Assembly: GCA_003175915.1 (NCBI GenBank)
Contig: PSRH01000228.1
Coordinates: forward strand, 1-14,592
Source: Candidatus Melainabacteria bacterium
GTDB taxonomy: Bacteria > Cyanobacteriota > Vampirovibrionia > Obscuribacterales > Obscuribacteraceae
Direction: 5' to 3'
DNA length: 14,592 nucleotides
In this document: in pieces, positions 13,913-14,592 of the stretch
Layout: each line of letters begins with the position of its first letter
Position numbering within the stretch: position 1 is the stretch's first letter
Notes under the pieces: model-generated
The model's input: the letters and a program-made list of their open reading frames with translations, nothing else
Told to the model about the DNA's origin: nothing
Database searches by the model: none
Translations under genes and position numbers: made by a program

Positions 13913-14592
13913 ATGAAAACATTCCACGACAGCACATACGGCATAATTGGAGGAAAGCCAGAGGTTTCTAAGGAAGCTCTGGCTTTGCTAGACGCCCTCG
14001 ACAAGAAATGTGGTGGTCGCCTGCCGCCCTCTCTTAGAGAATGGTATAGCCTGGATGGCGCTGTGGAAATTCTTGCAAAGAGGACAAGCGATCATCCGAT
14101 CGCCCTAAGCGATCTAGGAAAAGATAGCTGGTACGTTGGTGGCACTCGCGATTTTGTTGCCGAGAAATATTTGGTGATCATGTCGGAAAACCAAGGTGTT
14201 TGTCACTGGGCGATAGAGTTGAACGGACAGGATGATCCACCAGTTGTAGTGGAGGTTGATTCGTTACCAAAAGTTGAATGGCTACCATTTGCAGACACAT
14301 TTTCGGCGTTCCTTGAAACAATGGTCTCAGACTGGAATTATGCCATTGTCTTATGCGCTCAGGACATTCCACTTGCCGATCGTGAATTGGATTTTCTGCG
14401 TCAGCAATTCACTGAGGGCCACATGACACACAATTGGCCAGCTAAAACAACTTATCGCTTCAGACAAGACGACCAATGCATCATTATTTGGGACGGCGAA
14501 GAACAAGCCGACTGGTTCCTAGAGAGCAATTCCCCTGAAAATCTTCGCGAACTCGTTAACAAGATGTGGCAATGCGGTTCTTTGGCCGAGTC
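13913..14592 (+). CDS. SMI1/KNR4 (SUKH) domain protein, 3' end beyond the window
   Basis: There are 226 open codons from an ATG with AGGGA 9 nt upstream; no stop occurs before the right edge. Residues about 25-138 read as a SUKH domain: an N-terminal helix pair, LPPSLREWYSLDGAVEIL (37-54), a strand block with YLVIMSENQGVCHWAIEL (86-103), a VVVEVD strand, WLPFADTFSAFLETMV (123-138). The segment from 141 onward (TYRFRQDDQ, IIIWDGEEQADWFLESN, then LRELVNKMWQ) resembles the C-terminal extension seen in many bacterial members. Bacterial SUKH proteins are often immunity proteins against secreted nuclease or other polymorphic toxins; no toxin is visible here, so that role is inference. It is divergent from uvrA, with 231 bp between the starts. 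Confidence 0.82.
   Translation, partial: MKTFHDSTYGIIGGKPEVSKEALALLDALDKKCGGRLPPSLREWYSLDGAVEILAKRTSDHPIALSDLGKDSWYVGGTRDFVAEKYLVIMSENQGVCHWAIELNGQDDPPVVVEVDSLPKVEWLPFADTFSAFLETMVSDWNYAIVLCAQDIPLADRELDFLRQQFTEGHMTHNWPAKTTYRFRQDDQCIIIWDGEEQADWFLESNSPENLRELVNKMWQCGSLAE

Overview
This 14.6 kb window looks like bacterial chromosome of roughly 50% GC. It carries mostly housekeeping genes, plus several secreted or lineage-specific proteins I cannot name. The best taxonomic hint is the RNase E/G protein. From memory, its N-terminal half follows cyanobacterial RNase E almost motif by motif: the AEQ start, GDIY, VENxLPGIDAAFVN, the KEPTGxKGPR block and LPGR. I therefore infer Cyanobacteriota in the broad sense, perhaps the non-photosynthetic Vampirovibrionia/Melainabacteria. 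No 16S gene or photosynthesis gene is present to confirm this.

Layout from left to right. Three minus-strand genes (1-1800) all begin with signal peptides: a helical, TPR-like secreted protein, a proline-rich secreted protein, and the first 24 codons of a third exported protein that leaves the window at its left edge. Divergent from them is a cationic-amino-acid-type APC permease (1890-3461). It ends 7 bp from a convergent gene for a secreted Lys-rich protein with four 27-residue repeats and a coiled-coil hairpin resembling the periplasmic adaptor (HlyD/MacA) hairpin. A YmdB-family metallophosphoesterase (4526-5326) diverges from that gene. Next come a GC-rich repeat, a small unrecognised minus-strand gene (5413-5775), a second GC-rich repeat block, and a long leader that precedes the RNase E/G gene (6518-8677). 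Convergent with RNase E/G is an unnamed protein (8726-9868) with an N-terminal S1 RNA-binding fold and what looks like a duplicated C-terminal domain. The right part is minus-strand uvrA followed by a Fur-family regulator, then a plus-strand SMI1/KNR4 (SUKH) protein truncated by the right edge.

How the genes may work together. YmdB, RNase E/G and the S1-domain protein form a possible RNA-turnover neighbourhood (inference from function and position). uvrA and the Fur-family gene are co-oriented 87 bp apart, so they may be co-transcribed, although a TATAAT lies in the gap. The three left-edge genes may form an operon for envelope or secreted proteins. The SUKH gene would fit a toxin-immunity locus lying to the right of the window.

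The observations I consider most worth following are the three-copy 32-bp GC-rich intergenic repeat, the internally duplicated S1 protein, the adaptor-like hairpin in a repeat-rich secreted protein, and the roughly 375-nt leader of the RNase E/G gene. I saw no tRNA, rRNA, CRISPR array, transposase or phage gene.
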